From Streptomyces genisteinicus (GTDB taxonomy: Bacteria; Actinomycetota; Actinomycetes; Streptomycetales; Streptomycetaceae): 64,000 nt of DNA. The position numbers and the translations under genes were made by a program. Location: NCBI RefSeq assembly GCF_014489615.1, contig NZ_CP060825.1, positions 3,263,501-3,327,500 on the forward strand, in the 5' to 3' direction. The notes beneath the pieces are model-generated. The model saw only the letters and a program-made list of their open reading frames with translations. It did not search any database and was not told the origin of the DNA. Positions 43,321 through 54,404 of the stretch are shown in pieces. Every line of letters starts with the position of its first letter. Within the stretch, counting starts at the first letter, position 1.

Positions 43321-44777
43321 TCCGACGGCTGCGCGCGCTGCCCCTGCGGTCCCGTCTCGCGCTGCTGGTGGCCACGGCGGTGGCGGTCGCCGTGGCGGCC
43401 GTCTCCACCACCTGCTGGTTCGTGGTGCGCGGCAAGCTGTACGACGAGGTGGACGCGAAGCTGCGCACCACCCGGCAGAGCATCGACCTGCGGGCCGTCG
43501 ACGTGGCGGCGACGCTGCGCGCCTGCCCGCCGTCCGCGTCCTCGCAGGACGAGTTCGGCCGCCCGAAGGACTACTACTTCCAGCTGGTCACCGCCGCGGG
43601 CGACGAGCCGTGCGTCTTCGCCGCCGTCTCCGCCGGCACCGTGGAGGTGACCGGGGCGGACCGGGCGGTGGCCCGGGAGGCGGACCGGCTGGTCCGGCCG
43701 GGCGAGCCGGACGGGGGGACGTTCCGCGACGGCACCGACACCGAGGGCCGGTCGGTGCGGGTGCTCACGGTCGCCGCCGCGACGGACGGCGCGGTGTTCA
43801 AGGACACCGCGCTGATGATCGGCGTGCCGCTGCGGGAGACCGAACGCACCCTCGACGACCTGGCCCTGCTGCTGCTCCTGGTCTCCGGCATCGGCGTGAT
43901 CGGGGCCGGGGCGACCGGCCTGTGGGTGGCGCGGACGGGGCTCGCGCCGGTGGACCGGCTGACCGGCGCGGTCGAGCACGTGGCCCGTACCGAGGACCTG
44001 AGTGTGCGCATCCCGGTCGAGGGCGACGACGAGATCACCCGGCTGTCGCGCTCCTTCAACGCGATGACGGCCGCGCTGGCCGCGTCCCGGGATCTCCAGC
44101 AGCAGCTCATCGCGGACGCCGGGCACGAACTGCGCACCCCGCTCACCTCCTTGCGCACCAACATCGAGTTGCTGGCCAGGAGCGAGGAGACCGGCCGGGC
44201 GATCCCGCCGGACGACCGCCGGGCCCTGCTGGCCTCGGTGAAGGCGCAGATGACCGAACTGGCCGCGCTGATCGGCGACCTCCAGGAGCTGTCCCGCCAG
44301 GACGGCCCCGCGCACGGACGCACGGTGCAGGTGGTCGCCCTGCACGAGATCCTGGACGTCGCGCTGGAGCGGGCGAGGCTGCGGGGTCCCGAGCTGTCGT
44401 TCACCGCCGACGTCCGGCCCTGGTACGTGCGCGGGGAGCAGGCGGCGCTGGAACGGGCGCTGGTGAACGTCCTCGACAACGCGGTGAAGTTCTCGCCGCC
44501 CGGCGGGCGGGTCGAGGTGGAGCTGCGCGACGGCACCCTCTCGGTGCGCGACCACGGGCCGGGGATCGGCGCCGAGGAGCTGCCCCATGTCTTCGAACGG
44601 TTCTGGCGGTCGCCGTCGGCGCGCTCGCTGCCCGGTTCGGGCCTCGGGCTGTCCATCGTGGCCCGTACCGTCCAGCAGGCGGGCGGCGAGGTGTCGCTCG
44701 CTCCGGCGGACGGCGGCGGCACCCGGGCGGTGATCCGCCTGCCGGGCGCGCCGACTCCCCCGCCCGCATCCCCCTGA
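43317..44777 (+). CDS. Sensor histidine kinase (MprB-like)
   Basis: The 486-aa membrane kinase has TM1 ([20 protein letters not shown]), an extracytoplasmic domain of about 150 residues with two cysteines, TM2 ([20 protein letters not shown]), a HAMP linker, an H-box [20 protein letters not shown] with the phospho-His, and ATPase boxes N (NVLDNAVKF), G1 (DHGPGIG) and G2 ([10 protein letters not shown]). It overlaps the response regulator gene by 4 nt (ATGA), so the pair is made together. The signal is probably envelope or protein-folding stress, judged from the protease in the same operon. Confidence 0.94.
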   Translation: MIRRLRALPLRSRLALLVATAVAVAVAAVSTTCWFVVRGKLYDEVDAKLRTTRQSIDLRAVDVAATLRACPPSASSQDEFGRPKDYYFQLVTAAGDEPCVFAAVSAGTVEVTGADRAVAREADRLVRPGEPDGGTFRDGTDTEGRSVRVLTVAAATDGAVFKDTALMIGVPLRETERTLDDLALLLLLVSGIGVIGAGATGLWVARTGLAPVDRLTGAVEHVARTEDLSVRIPVEGDDEITRLSRSFNAMTAALAASRDLQQQLIADAGHELRTPLTSLRTNIELLARSEETGRAIPPDDRRALLASVKAQMTELAALIGDLQELSRQDGPAHGRTVQVVALHEILDVALERARLRGPELSFTADVRPWYVRGEQAALERALVNVLDNAVKFSPPGGRVEVELRDGTLSVRDHGPGIGAEELPHVFERFWRSPSARSLPGSGLGLSIVARTVQQAGGEVSLAPADGGGTRAVIRLPGAPTPPPASP

Positions 44778-44807
44778 GGAGGCCCGCTCCGCGGCTCTTC
44801 CCACCGG

Positions 44808-44892
44808 CTCCGGTCCTCGCGAGACGTAGCGTCTTGCGAGGGCCGGAGTCCTGCGCTATGGTCGACGACGAACCAACAAGACGCTACGTCTC
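44808..44892 (+). promoter_or_regulatory. Promoter with twin AGACG-N3-CGTCT palindromes and a 19-bp hairpin upstream of the ABC-F gene
   Basis: The -35 TTGCGA (44834-44839), a 17-bp spacer and -10 TATGGT (44857-44862) form a strong promoter. AGACG-TAG-CGTCT (44822-44834) touches the -35, and AGACG-CTA-CGTCT (44879-44891) lies after the start point. The first sits inside a 41-bp near-perfect palindrome (44808-44848; 19 pairs, TAG loop) that would also terminate transcripts from the sensor kinase gene. In RNA the second can pair as CAAGACG/CGTCTTG (44877-44898). Confidence 0.65.
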
Positions 44893-44929
44893 GTCTTGTT
44901 TGATCTGTCCCCGACGGAAGAAGCCGCCC

Positions 44930-46543
<1,614 letters not shown>

Positions 46544-46600
46544 CCGGCACGACCGCGGGCGTCCGGGCGGCCCGCCCGGCGCCGGAGCGCCGCCCCCGGA

Positions 46601-46626
46601 CCGGTCCGGGGAACACCCCGGACCGG
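46601..46626. terminator. Bidirectional hairpin between the ABC-F and PI-PLC genes
   Basis: The perfect 11-bp stem CCGGTCCGGGG / CCCCGGACCGG with an AACA loop lies between the convergent genes. Confidence 0.75.
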
Positions 46627-46653
46627 CCGGCCGGCACCTCGGGGCCGGGTTGT

Positions 46654-47526
46654 TCAGCCGTTGTGGCGGATGAGGGACTCCACGAGCCCGGCGCGGGTGT
46701 TCGGGTAGTCCATGGGGACGATCCCCAGGCCCCGCCAGCCGCTCGCCTCCGCACCGTCGAGGAAGGCGTGGACCCGCGGGTTGAGGTTGTCCGAGTTCCA
46801 CCGCGGCGGCAGGTAGGCGGAGGTGGAGACGTAGTTGACGTACAGCTTGCCGGGCTGCTGCGCCGCCTTGCGGAAGTGCGCCTGGATCTTGGAGAACTTC
46901 GGGTCGGGCAGGGCGTTCCAGTCGTCCTGCACGTCGAAGTGGGCCCCGTCGGCGTACCGGACGCCGGGCAGCCCGCCGTTGTCCCCGAGGAGCACCACCC
47001 GGCCGCGGGCCTCGCCGAGCGCCGGGATGCCGTCGCCGATGCGGAACAGCGGGCGCCAGCCGCGGTTGTCCAGGTAGTCGTCGAAGACGGCCCGGAAGGT
47101 GGCGTCGCTCTCGCCCGAGTACTCCTGCTTGACCCGCATCAGCACCGTCTCGGAGGGCTGCGCGGCGAGGAAGTCCCGGCAGGCGATGAGCACGTCGCCG
47201 AACATCATGTTCTGGTAGGACGGCCCGTGGTGGATGGCGAACGAGCCGCCGGTGACCCGGCAGCGGACGTCGAGGAAGCGGATTCCGCTCGCCAACTGCT
47301 GGGCGATGGTGGTGTTCTGGCACTCCGACCACGGCCCGCCGAAGCGGGCGCCGGAGTCGTGGGTGCCGGGGATGGTCAGTCGTTGCAGGGGTGTCGAGTC
47401 GGCCGCACCGGCCATCCAGTCCCTGGTGGACAGGGTGCGGCGGGGTGCGGCGGCGGCGTGGGGGGTGCCGATGAGGGCGGCGGCCGGGACGGCGGCCAAG
47501 CCCGCGAGGAATCTCCGTCGGTCCAT
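46654..47526 (-). CDS. Secreted phosphatidylinositol-specific phospholipase C
   Basis: The 290-aa secreted enzyme has a Tat-like signal (MDRRRFLAGLAAVPAAALIG). The PI-PLC X domain has catalytic His residues in LTIPGTHDSGARFG and FAIHHGPSYQN, and blocks FLDVRCRVTGG, ETVLMRVKQEYSG and VVLLGDNGGLPG. It cleaves phosphatidylinositol to diacylglycerol and inositol phosphate. The start at ATG 47526 has CATACT 6 nt upstream, another probable leaderless mRNA. It lies next to a 5'-nucleotidase gene; both could scavenge phosphate outside the cell. Confidence 0.9.
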   Translation of the reverse strand: MDRRRFLAGLAAVPAAALIGTPHAAAAPRRTLSTRDWMAGAADSTPLQRLTIPGTHDSGARFGGPWSECQNTTIAQQLASGIRFLDVRCRVTGGSFAIHHGPSYQNMMFGDVLIACRDFLAAQPSETVLMRVKQEYSGESDATFRAVFDDYLDNRGWRPLFRIGDGIPALGEARGRVVLLGDNGGLPGVRYADGAHFDVQDDWNALPDPKFSKIQAHFRKAAQQPGKLYVNYVSTSAYLPPRWNSDNLNPRVHAFLDGAEASGWRGLGIVPMDYPNTRAGLVESLIRHNG

Positions 47527-47627
47527 CCGCGGAGTATGTCGAGTTCACGACAAACGCACCAGACCCCGGAGAGCCGTCCGGAGACGGGGAGCCGCCCGGG
47601 GACGGAAAGGCCGCCCGGGACGCGGAA

Positions 47628-47656
47628 GGGGCGGCGGGCACCCGGCCCGCCGCCCC
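47628..47656 (-). terminator. Hairpin terminator of the 5'-nucleotidase gene
   Basis: The perfect 11-bp stem GGGGCGGCGGG / CCCGCCGCCCC with a 7-nt loop lies just beyond the stop at 47675. Confidence 0.7.
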
Positions 47657-47674
47657 TCACCGCACGTGCCGTGA

Positions 47675-49495
47675 CTACCGGACCACGGTGATCCGGTCCG
47701 TGGCCGGCGGCGCGATCGGCACCGCGGCCGAGGAGTTCGCCGCCAGGTAGGCGTTGAAGACGTCCAGGTCGGAGGCGCCCACCAGCTTGTTGGTGTGCTC
47801 CTTCAGCACCGCGAAACCGTCACCGCCGCCCGCGAGGAACTCGTTCATCGCGACCCGGTAGGTCTTCGCCGGGTCGATCGCCGCGCCGTCGAGCTTCACC
47901 GAGTCCACGACGATCCGGGCGGCGCCCGACTTCGTCAGGTCCAGGGTGTAGGTGAAGCCCTTCGACACCTGGAGGATCTTCGGCGACGCCTCGTTGCCCC
48001 CGCTCACCTGCTGCTGCAGCGCGGTGATCAGCTGGGCTCCGGTCAGGTCCACCACGTTCATCATGTTGGTGAACGGCTGGACCGTGAACGCCTCCCCGTA
48101 GGTCACCACCCCGTCGCCCTCGCCGCCCGAGGCCTTGAAGACGAGGTCGGAGCGGATGCCGCCCGGGTTCATCAGCGCCAGCTGGGCGCCGCCCTTGTCG
48201 GCCGGGGCGAGCCCGGCGAGCTGCGCGTCCGCGATCAGGTTGCCCAGCGGCTTCTCCGGCTCCGTGGAGCCGCGGCCCACGATGTCGGCCGAGATCCAGC
48301 CCTGCGGGCGGCTCGCGATGGGCGCGGCCAGCTTGTTCCAGCGCGCGATCAGGTCCGTCATGTCCTGCGCCTTGGGCTGGTCGCGGCGGACGATGTGGTT
48401 CGCCGAGGTCACCGCCGTGCGCACGATGTCGTGGGTGCGCTTGTCGTAGGTGAGCGTGGTGTCCGTGTACAGCTTCCCGAACGACGAGGCCGAGGTCACC
48501 ATGCGGGGCTTGCCCGACGGGTCCGGGATCGTGCACACGTACGCCTGGTGGGTGTGGCCGGTGACCAGCGCGTCGACCTTGGGCGTGATGCCCTTGGCGA
48601 TCTCCGCGATCGGTCCCGAGATGCCGTCGCCGGGACCGGGCGAGTCGCAGTCGTAGTTGTACGCCGTGGAGGCCGGCGAACCGCCCTCGTGGATCAGCGC
48701 CACGATCGACTTCACGCCCTTGCGGTCCAGCTCGCGGGCGTACCGGTTGATGGTGTCGACCTCGTCGTGGAACTTCAGGCCCTTGATGCCGTTCGCGCTG
48801 ACGATGTCGGGCGTGCCCTCCAGCGTGACGCCGATGAAGCCGATCTTGACGCCGTTCTTCCGCCAGACCGTGTACGGCTCGAGGATCGGCTTGCCGGTCT
48901 TCTCCTTGGTGACGTTGGCCGCCAGGTACGGGAAGTCCGCACCCTCGAACTCCTCGCCCTCCTCGAAGCAGCCCTCGACCGGGTGGCAGCCGCCGTTCTG
49001 GAGGCGCGCCAGCTCCACGGCGCCCTCGTCGAACTCGTGGTTGCCCACGCCCGCGACGTCGAGGTTCAGCTGGTTCAGCGCCTCGATGGTCGGCTCGTCG
49101 TGGAACAGGCCCGAGAGCAGCGGGCTGGCGCCGACCAGGTCACCGGCCGCGGCCGTCACCGAGTACGGGTTGCCGCCGCGCGCGGTGCGCAGCGAGGTCG
49201 CCAGGTACTCGACGCCGCCGGCCGGGACCGACACCGTCGTGCCGTCCGGCTGGATCTCGGAGACCGTCCCGGCGGAGCCGGCCGGCGGCTCCAGGTTGCC
49301 GTGCAGGTCGTTGAAGGAGAGCAGCTGCACGTCGACGGTGCGCGGCTTGCTGTGGTGACCGCCGTGCCGGTCGCCGTGGGCGGCGCCGGCCGGCATCGCG
49401 GCGACGAGCGCGCCGGCGGTGGCGAGGCCCGCGGCGGCGGCGAGCACACGCCGGGTGCGCCGGGTCGCGGGGTTGTTCTGGGATCTGGCTGACAT
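47675..49495 (-). CDS. Secreted bifunctional metallophosphatase/5'-nucleotidase (UshA-like)
   Basis: The 606-aa secreted enzyme has a signal peptide (RRVLAAAAGLATAGALVAAM). A calcineurin-like metallophosphatase domain follows, with metal ligands in SFNDLHGNLEP, AAGDLVGASP, GVGNHEFDEG, ALIHEGG and VTGHTHQAY. The C-terminal 5'-nucleotidase domain has NPGGIRSDLV and the substrate clamp YGEAFTVQPFTNMM. It hydrolyses extracellular nucleotides to nucleosides and phosphate. The ATG at 49495 has AAGGGGACAG before it. With PI-PLC and the downstream pst genes it fits phosphate scavenging, but no PHO box was found upstream. Confidence 0.92.
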   Translation of the reverse strand: MSARSQNNPATRRTRRVLAAAAGLATAGALVAAMPAGAAHGDRHGGHHSKPRTVDVQLLSFNDLHGNLEPPAGSAGTVSEIQPDGTTVSVPAGGVEYLATSLRTARGGNPYSVTAAAGDLVGASPLLSGLFHDEPTIEALNQLNLDVAGVGNHEFDEGAVELARLQNGGCHPVEGCFEEGEEFEGADFPYLAANVTKEKTGKPILEPYTVWRKNGVKIGFIGVTLEGTPDIVSANGIKGLKFHDEVDTINRYARELDRKGVKSIVALIHEGGSPASTAYNYDCDSPGPGDGISGPIAEIAKGITPKVDALVTGHTHQAYVCTIPDPSGKPRMVTSASSFGKLYTDTTLTYDKRTHDIVRTAVTSANHIVRRDQPKAQDMTDLIARWNKLAAPIASRPQGWISADIVGRGSTEPEKPLGNLIADAQLAGLAPADKGGAQLALMNPGGIRSDLVFKASGGEGDGVVTYGEAFTVQPFTNMMNVVDLTGAQLITALQQQVSGGNEASPKILQVSKGFTYTLDLTKSGAARIVVDSVKLDGAAIDPAKTYRVAMNEFLAGGGDGFAVLKEHTNKLVGASDLDVFNAYLAANSSAAVPIAPPATDRITVVR

Positions 49496-49756
49496 CTGTC
49501 CCCTTGTCAGTTACAGCGTGGGGGTGGGACGCGGGGCCGTTCGGCGACGGCCCGCAGGCACGCAGCCTAGGGTCAACGCGCGTAGCGCGACAGGGGGACG
49601 CGGGTTACGACCTGGTTGCCATCGGCCGCGATCGTGCGCCACCGGGCGAAAGAAGGACGTACCGCACGGATGCCGTACGGATGCCGCGCGGAGGCCGGAG
49701 GACGACCGTGCGGGACGCGGGGTCCGGTGCCGTGCCGCCCCGGCCCGCACCCGCCG

Positions 49757-49762
49757 TACCGT
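49757..49762 (+). promoter_or_regulatory. -10 box TACCGT, predicted leaderless mshD transcript
   Basis: TACCGTGGACCC directly precedes ATG 49769 (6-nt spacing). The identical 12-mer precedes the GTG at 63846. Confidence 0.65.
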
Positions 49763-49768
49763 GGACCC

Positions 49769-50692
49769 ATGACGATCGACGCAGTGATTCCGGAGCCCGG
49801 CCGGCAGATCCACTCCCTCGACGAACTGAGCGCCGAACAGGCCGACGCCGTCTCCGCCATGCTGTCCGAGGCGGCACGGTCGGACGGGATGCAGGCCGTC
49901 TCCGAGCAGGGCCGGCTGCAACTGCGCGGCGGGCCCCGGGAGGGCGTGCGGCACTTCCTGCTCACCGTGGAGGGCCTGCTCGTCGGCTACGCCCAACTGG
50001 AGGACACGGACCCGGTCGAGGCCCCCGCGGCCGAGCTCGTCGTCCACCCCTCGCACCGCGGACGCGGCCACGGACGGGCACTGGGCACCACGCTGCTGGA
50101 CGCCTCGGGCAAGCGCCTGCGGATGTGGGCGCACGGCGGGAAGCCGGCCGCGCGCCACCTGGCACAGGTCCTGGGCCTGACGCTCTTCCGCGAACTGCGC
50201 CAGCTCCGGCGCCCCTTGGGACCCGACTCGGTTCCCCCGCAGGACTACCCGCGCGGGGTCACGGTCCGCACCTTCGTGCCCGGCGAGGACGACGCCGAAT
50301 GGCTCGCGGTCAACGCCGCCGCCTTCGCCCACCACCCCGAACAGGGTGCGCTGACCCAGCGCGACCTGGACGACCGCAAGGCCGAACCCTGGTTCGACCC
50401 GCAGGGCTTCTTCCTGGCGGTCCGGGACGGCGAGATCATCGGCTTCCACTGGACCAAGGTCCACGCCGAGGAGCAGCTGGGCGAGGTCTACGTCGTGGGC
50501 ATCCGCCCGGACGCCCAGGGCGGCGGACTCGGCAAGGCCCTGACCGCCACGGGCCTGCGCCACCTGGCCGCCCAGGGCCTGCCGACGGCCATGCTCTACG
50601 TCGACGCGGACAACCCGGCGGCGCTGCGGGTCTACGGACAACTCGGCTTCGTGACGCACGAGGTGGACCTGATGTACCGCACCGAGTCCTGA
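49769..50692 (+). CDS. mshD: Mycothiol synthase
   Basis: MshD acetylates Cys-GlcN-Ins with acetyl-CoA, the last step of mycothiol synthesis. The 307-aa protein contains two GNAT domains. The N-terminal one has the loop ELVVHPSHRGRGHGRALG, and the catalytically active C-terminal one has VYVVGIRPDAQGGGLGKALT and YVDADNPAALRVYGQLGF, with the typical end HEVDLMYRTES. Length and order match actinobacterial MshD. The leaderless ATG is at 49769. It is far from mshA (3284-4624), as usual in Streptomyces. Confidence 0.94.
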   Translation: MTIDAVIPEPGRQIHSLDELSAEQADAVSAMLSEAARSDGMQAVSEQGRLQLRGGPREGVRHFLLTVEGLLVGYAQLEDTDPVEAPAAELVVHPSHRGRGHGRALGTTLLDASGKRLRMWAHGGKPAARHLAQVLGLTLFRELRQLRRPLGPDSVPPQDYPRGVTVRTFVPGEDDAEWLAVNAAAFAHHPEQGALTQRDLDDRKAEPWFDPQGFFLAVRDGEIIGFHWTKVHAEEQLGEVYVVGIRPDAQGGGLGKALTATGLRHLAAQGLPTAMLYVDADNPAALRVYGQLGFVTHEVDLMYRTES

Positions 50693-50702
50693 CGGCCCCC
50701 GG

Positions 50703-50726
50703 GGCCGGGGCGCAGCCGCCCCGGCC
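50703..50726 (+). terminator. Hairpin terminator of mshD
   Basis: The perfect 10-bp stem GGCCGGGGCG / CGCCCCGGCC with a CAGC loop lies 11 bases after the stop codon. Confidence 0.7.
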
Positions 50727-51109
50727 GCGGCCCGCCCCGCCCACCGGGGCGGTGCGGGAGCCTCCCGGCACGGTTCGGAACGCTCCCCGGCCCCGGCGGT
50801 CTCCCCGGCCCGGGTACGACCGGCCGGCCGGGCGGGACCGGACGCGCACCGGGCCGCCGCCCCCACCGGAAGTCGCCCCGCGCCCCGCCCGCGACCCCGC
50901 CCGGAGACCCCGTGCCGGGGCGCCCGCGGACCCCCCGGGGCCGCGCCCCGCTTTCCCGCACGTCATGTCGTCGTTACCGGGCATTCAGACACCCTTGCGA
51001 CCCTCTCCCAATGCAGCCCGCCGTGCCCGACTCCCCGAACGGGAGAAAAGCCCTCACTCCGGCCCTCTCCGACGCGCCGGTGACCCTCTCGGCGCGGAAG
51101 AATGGGTTC
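50727..51109. other. Intergenic region upstream of ppk
   Basis: The left part is extremely GC-rich with no gene. From about 50960 composition becomes milder (TGTCGTCGTTACCGGGCATT) and should contain the ppk promoter. A convincing 11-bp PHO repeat was not found, only a loose GTTACC / ATTCAG pair at 10-bp spacing. No strong ribosome-binding site precedes ATG 51110. Confidence 0.4.
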
Positions 51110-53335
51110 ATGAGCCAGCAGCCCGCCGAGGTCCCGGTCCAGCACCCCCAGCCGTCCGTCGCGTCCATAGCCGCGCACCGGCCGCACACCGTCGCCGCCA
51201 CCGTCTCCGATCTCGAACCCGATCTCGACGCCGACGCCGACGCCTACGAGGACGACCACACCCTCGGCGCCGAGCTCCCGCAGGGCCGTTTCCTGGACCG
51301 GGAGCGCAGCTGGCTCGCCTTCAACGAACGCGTGCTCGAACTCGCGGAGGACCCGACCACGCCCCTGCTGGAGCGTGCGAACTTCCTCGCGATCTTCGCG
51401 TCCAACCTGGACGAGTTCTTCATGGTGCGGGTGGCCGGACTCAAGCGCCGCATCGCGACCGGCGTCGCCACCCGCTCGGCCTCCGGGCTCCAGCCGCGCG
51501 AGGTGCTCGACCTGATCTGGACCCGTTCGCGTGAACTCATGGCCCGGCACGCCGCCTGCTACCAGCAGGACGTGGCCCCGGCCCTCGCGGACGAGGGCAT
51601 CCACCTGATCCGCTGGCCGGAGCTCACCGAGAAGGAGCAGGCCCGCCTCTTCACCCTGTTCCGGCAGCAGATCTTCCCCGTCCTCACTCCGCTGGCCGTC
51701 GACCCCGCGCACCCGTTCCCCTACATCTCCGGGCTCTCCCTGAACCTGGCCGTGGTCGTGCGCAACCCGGTGAGCGGCCACCGCCACTTCGCCCGGGTCA
51801 AGGTGCCCCCGCTGCTCTCCCGCTTCCTGGAGGCCAGCCCGCAGCGGTACGTGCCGCTGGAGGACGTCATAGCGGCCCACCTCGAAGAACTCTTCCCCGG
51901 CATGGAGGTCCTCGCCCACCACGCCTTCCGGGTGACCCGCAACGAGGACCTGGAGGTGGAGGAGGACGACACCGAGAACCTCCTCCAGGCCCTGGAGAAG
52001 GAGCTCATGCGGCGCCGCTTCGGCCCGCCGGTGCGCCTGGAGGTCGAGGAGTCCATCGACCCGTACGTGCTCGACCTGCTGGTCCGCGAGCTGAAGATCT
52101 CCGACGCCGAGGTCTACCCGCTGCCGGGCCCGCTCGACCTCACCGGCCTCTTCGGCATCTCGGCGCTCGACCGGCCGGAGCTGAAGTTCCCGAAGTTCGT
52201 CGCCGGCACCCACCGCGACCTGGCCGAGGTGGAGTCCGCGTCCGCGCCCGACGTCTTCATGGCCCTGCGCGAGCGGGACGTGCTGCTGCACCACCCGTAC
52301 GACTCGTTCTCCACCTCCGTCCAGGCCTTCCTGGAACAGGCCGCGGCCGACCCGGACGTCCTCGCGATCAAGCAGACGCTGTACCGCACCTCCGGCGACT
52401 CGCCCATCGTCGACGCCCTGATCGACGCCGCCGAGTCCGGCAAGCAGGTGCTGGTGCTGGTCGAGATCAAGGCGCGCTTCGACGAGCAGGCGAACATCAA
52501 GTGGGCGCGGAAGCTGGAGGAGGCCGGCTGCCACGTCGTCTACGGCCTGGTCGGGCTGAAGACGCACTGCAAGCTGTCGCTGGTGGTCCGCCAGGAGGGC
52601 GACACGCTGCGCCGCTACTCCCACGTCGGCACCGGCAACTACCACCCCAAGACCGCGCGGCTCTACGAGGACCTGGGCCTGCTCACCGCGGACCCGCAGG
52701 TCGGTGCCGACCTCTCCGACCTGTTCAACCGGCTCTCCGGGTACTCGCGGCGCGAGACGTACCGGCGGCTGCTGGTCGCCCCGAAGTCGCTGCGCGACGG
52801 ACTCGTCTCCCGAATAGACAAGGAGATCACCCACCACCGGGCCGGCCGCCTCGCGTACGTCCGCATCAAGGTCAACTCGATGGTCGACGAGGCCGTCATC
52901 GACGCCTGCTACCGGGCGGCGATGGCCGGTGTCCCGGTGGACATCTGGGTACGCGGCATCTGCGCGATCCGCCCCGGTGTGGCGGGCCTCTCGGAGAACA
53001 TCCGCGTCCGCTCGGTGCTCGGGCGCTTCCTGGAGCACTCCCGCGTCTTCGCCTTCGGCAACGGCGGCGAACCGGAGGTGTGGTTCGGCAGCGCCGACAT
53101 GATGCACCGCAACCTCGATCGCCGCATCGAGGCCCTGGTCCGGGTCACCGACCCGGCCCACCGCGCGACCCTGACCCGGTTCCTGGAAGCCGGCATGTCC
53201 GACACGACGTCGTCCTGGCACCTCGGCCCCGACGGCTCCTGGACCCGGCACGCCACGGATGCCGACGGCCAGCCGCTGCGGCACGTACAGGAGATGCTCA
53301 TTGACGCCCGGAGGCGCAGGCGTGCACAGCCCTGA
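51110..53335 (+). CDS. ppk: Polyphosphate kinase 1
   Basis: PPK1 polymerises the gamma-phosphate of ATP into polyphosphate. The 741-aa chain has the N domain ([20 protein letters not shown]), head domain, and two C domains. The phospho-accepting His lies in [20 protein letters not shown], and the second HKD-like His in [20 protein letters not shown]. Further blocks are [17 protein letters not shown] and [20 protein letters not shown]. The first 55 residues form a variable acidic extension. The ATG at 51110 (MSQQPAEVP) is chosen. The stop codon overlaps the CHAD gene start by 14 nt, so polyphosphate synthesis and the CHAD protein are co-expressed. Confidence 0.96.
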   Translation: MSQQPAEVPVQHPQPSVASIAAHRPHTVAATVSDLEPDLDADADAYEDDHTLGAELPQGRFLDRERSWLAFNERVLELAEDPTTPLLERANFLAIFASNLDEFFMVRVAGLKRRIATGVATRSASGLQPREVLDLIWTRSRELMARHAACYQQDVAPALADEGIHLIRWPELTEKEQARLFTLFRQQIFPVLTPLAVDPAHPFPYISGLSLNLAVVVRNPVSGHRHFARVKVPPLLSRFLEASPQRYVPLEDVIAAHLEELFPGMEVLAHHAFRVTRNEDLEVEEDDTENLLQALEKELMRRRFGPPVRLEVEESIDPYVLDLLVRELKISDAEVYPLPGPLDLTGLFGISALDRPELKFPKFVAGTHRDLAEVESASAPDVFMALRERDVLLHHPYDSFSTSVQAFLEQAAADPDVLAIKQTLYRTSGDSPIVDALIDAAESGKQVLVLVEIKARFDEQANIKWARKLEEAGCHVVYGLVGLKTHCKLSLVVRQEGDTLRRYSHVGTGNYHPKTARLYEDLGLLTADPQVGADLSDLFNRLSGYSRRETYRRLLVAPKSLRDGLVSRIDKEITHHRAGRLAYVRIKVNSMVDEAVIDACYRAAMAGVPVDIWVRGICAIRPGVAGLSENIRVRSVLGRFLEHSRVFAFGNGGEPEVWFGSADMMHRNLDRRIEALVRVTDPAHRATLTRFLEAGMSDTTSSWHLGPDGSWTRHATDADGQPLRHVQEMLIDARRRRRAQP

Positions 53336-54404
53336 GATGTCCCGCACCGACACCGCCACGGCGGGCGAGGCCCTCGCCCGCTACCTGCACACGCAGGCGG
53401 GCGGCTTCCTGCGCAGCCTGCGCCTGCACGGCGAGAGCGGCGCGGACACGGCGGGCGCGGCGGAAGCCGCCCGTTCGCTGCGGTCGTCGGCACGGCGGAT
53501 CAGCGGCAGCCTGTCCACGTTCCGCCCGCTGCTCGACCCGGACTGGGCGGACGCGCTGCGCGCGGAACTGGGCTGGCTGTCGGCGACCCTCGCCCTGGAA
53601 CACGCCTGCACCTCCCGGATGGTCCGGCTGCTGGACGCCCTGTCCCGCCTCTCGGGCACCTCGCCGGTGCCGCGGGCCCGTACCGAGCCGGTCCCGCTCT
53701 CGGCGCACGGAACCTCGGCGCACGGACCCGGGGCGCACGGGCCGGCGGAGGGCGGCCCCACGCCCCGGCGCGGCGGGGCGCTCACCGTGGGGGCGGCGCG
53801 CGCCGGGGCGCTGCTGGAGCGCCGGCTGACCCTCGCCCGGACCCGGGCGCACTCGGCCGCGCTCGGCGCACTCGGCTCCGCCCGCTTCCACGCGGTCGCG
53901 GACTCGGTCGCCTTACTGGCCTCGGACCTCCCGCTCGCCCCCGCCGCGGCGGGCCCCGCCGACGAGGTGCTGGGCCTGCTCGCGGAGGCCGGCGAACGCC
54001 GGCTGCTGGACGCCGTCGCCGAGCTGCCGCTGGGCCGGGCCGCCCATCCGTACAACGCCGAGGCCCTGGTCAACGGCCTCGCCTCCGACCCGGCCGCCGA
54101 GCAGCAGGACGCCCCCTGGCACGAGGTCAGGCGCCTGCTGCGGCTGCACCGCTACGCGCGGGAGGTGCTGCGGCCCGGAGACGACCCGGTGCTGTGCCAC
54201 GCGGGGCTGGTGCTCGACCACCACCGGGAGGCCGCCGACGCCTCCGAGGCCGCCGCGGACGCCGCGCGCACCCCGCGGATCGCGCCGGCCACCGCGTACG
54301 CCCTCGGAGTGCTCCACGCGGACCAGCGGCACGAGGTGGAAGCGGCCAGGTTCGCCTTCCAGCAGGAGTGGCGGCACGCCACGGCGGCGGTGCCCGCGCC
54401 GTGA
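53322..54404 (+). CDS. CHAD-domain (polyphosphate-associated) protein with a TTA codon
   Basis: The 360-aa helical protein is built of CHAD repeats, with conserved basic and His residues in [50 protein letters not shown] and [16 protein letters not shown] domains bind polyphosphate and localise to polyphosphate granules. The GTG at 53322 follows GGAGGCGCAGGC; an ATG at 53337 is the alternative. Leu-198 (codon 53913-53915) is encoded by TTA, the rare codon read by the bldA tRNA, so translation should depend on development. A less conserved Pro/Gly/Ala linker (about 130-150) splits the domain. It overlaps both neighbours (ppk and NUDIX). Confidence 0.85.
   Translation: MHSPEMSRTDTATAGEALARYLHTQAGGFLRSLRLHGESGADTAGAAEAARSLRSSARRISGSLSTFRPLLDPDWADALRAELGWLSATLALEHACTSRMVRLLDALSRLSGTSPVPRARTEPVPLSAHGTSAHGPGAHGPAEGGPTPRRGGALTVGAARAGALLERRLTLARTRAHSAALGALGSARFHAVADSVALLASDLPLAPAAAGPADEVLGLLAEAGERRLLDAVAELPLGRAAHPYNAEALVNGLASDPAAEQQDAPWHEVRRLLRLHRYAREVLRPGDDPVLCHAGLVLDHHREAADASEAAADAARTPRIAPATAYALGVLHADQRHEVEAARFAFQQEWRHATAAVPAP

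Noticed and set aside
44859..44929. ATG 44859 as start of the ABC-F gene
   Set aside because: It overlaps the -10 TATGGT, so it would precede the transcription start; the TTG at 44930 is preferred.
50960..51005. PHO box upstream of ppk
   Set aside because: Only GTTACC and ATTCAG at 10-bp spacing; consensus and the 11-bp register are not met.
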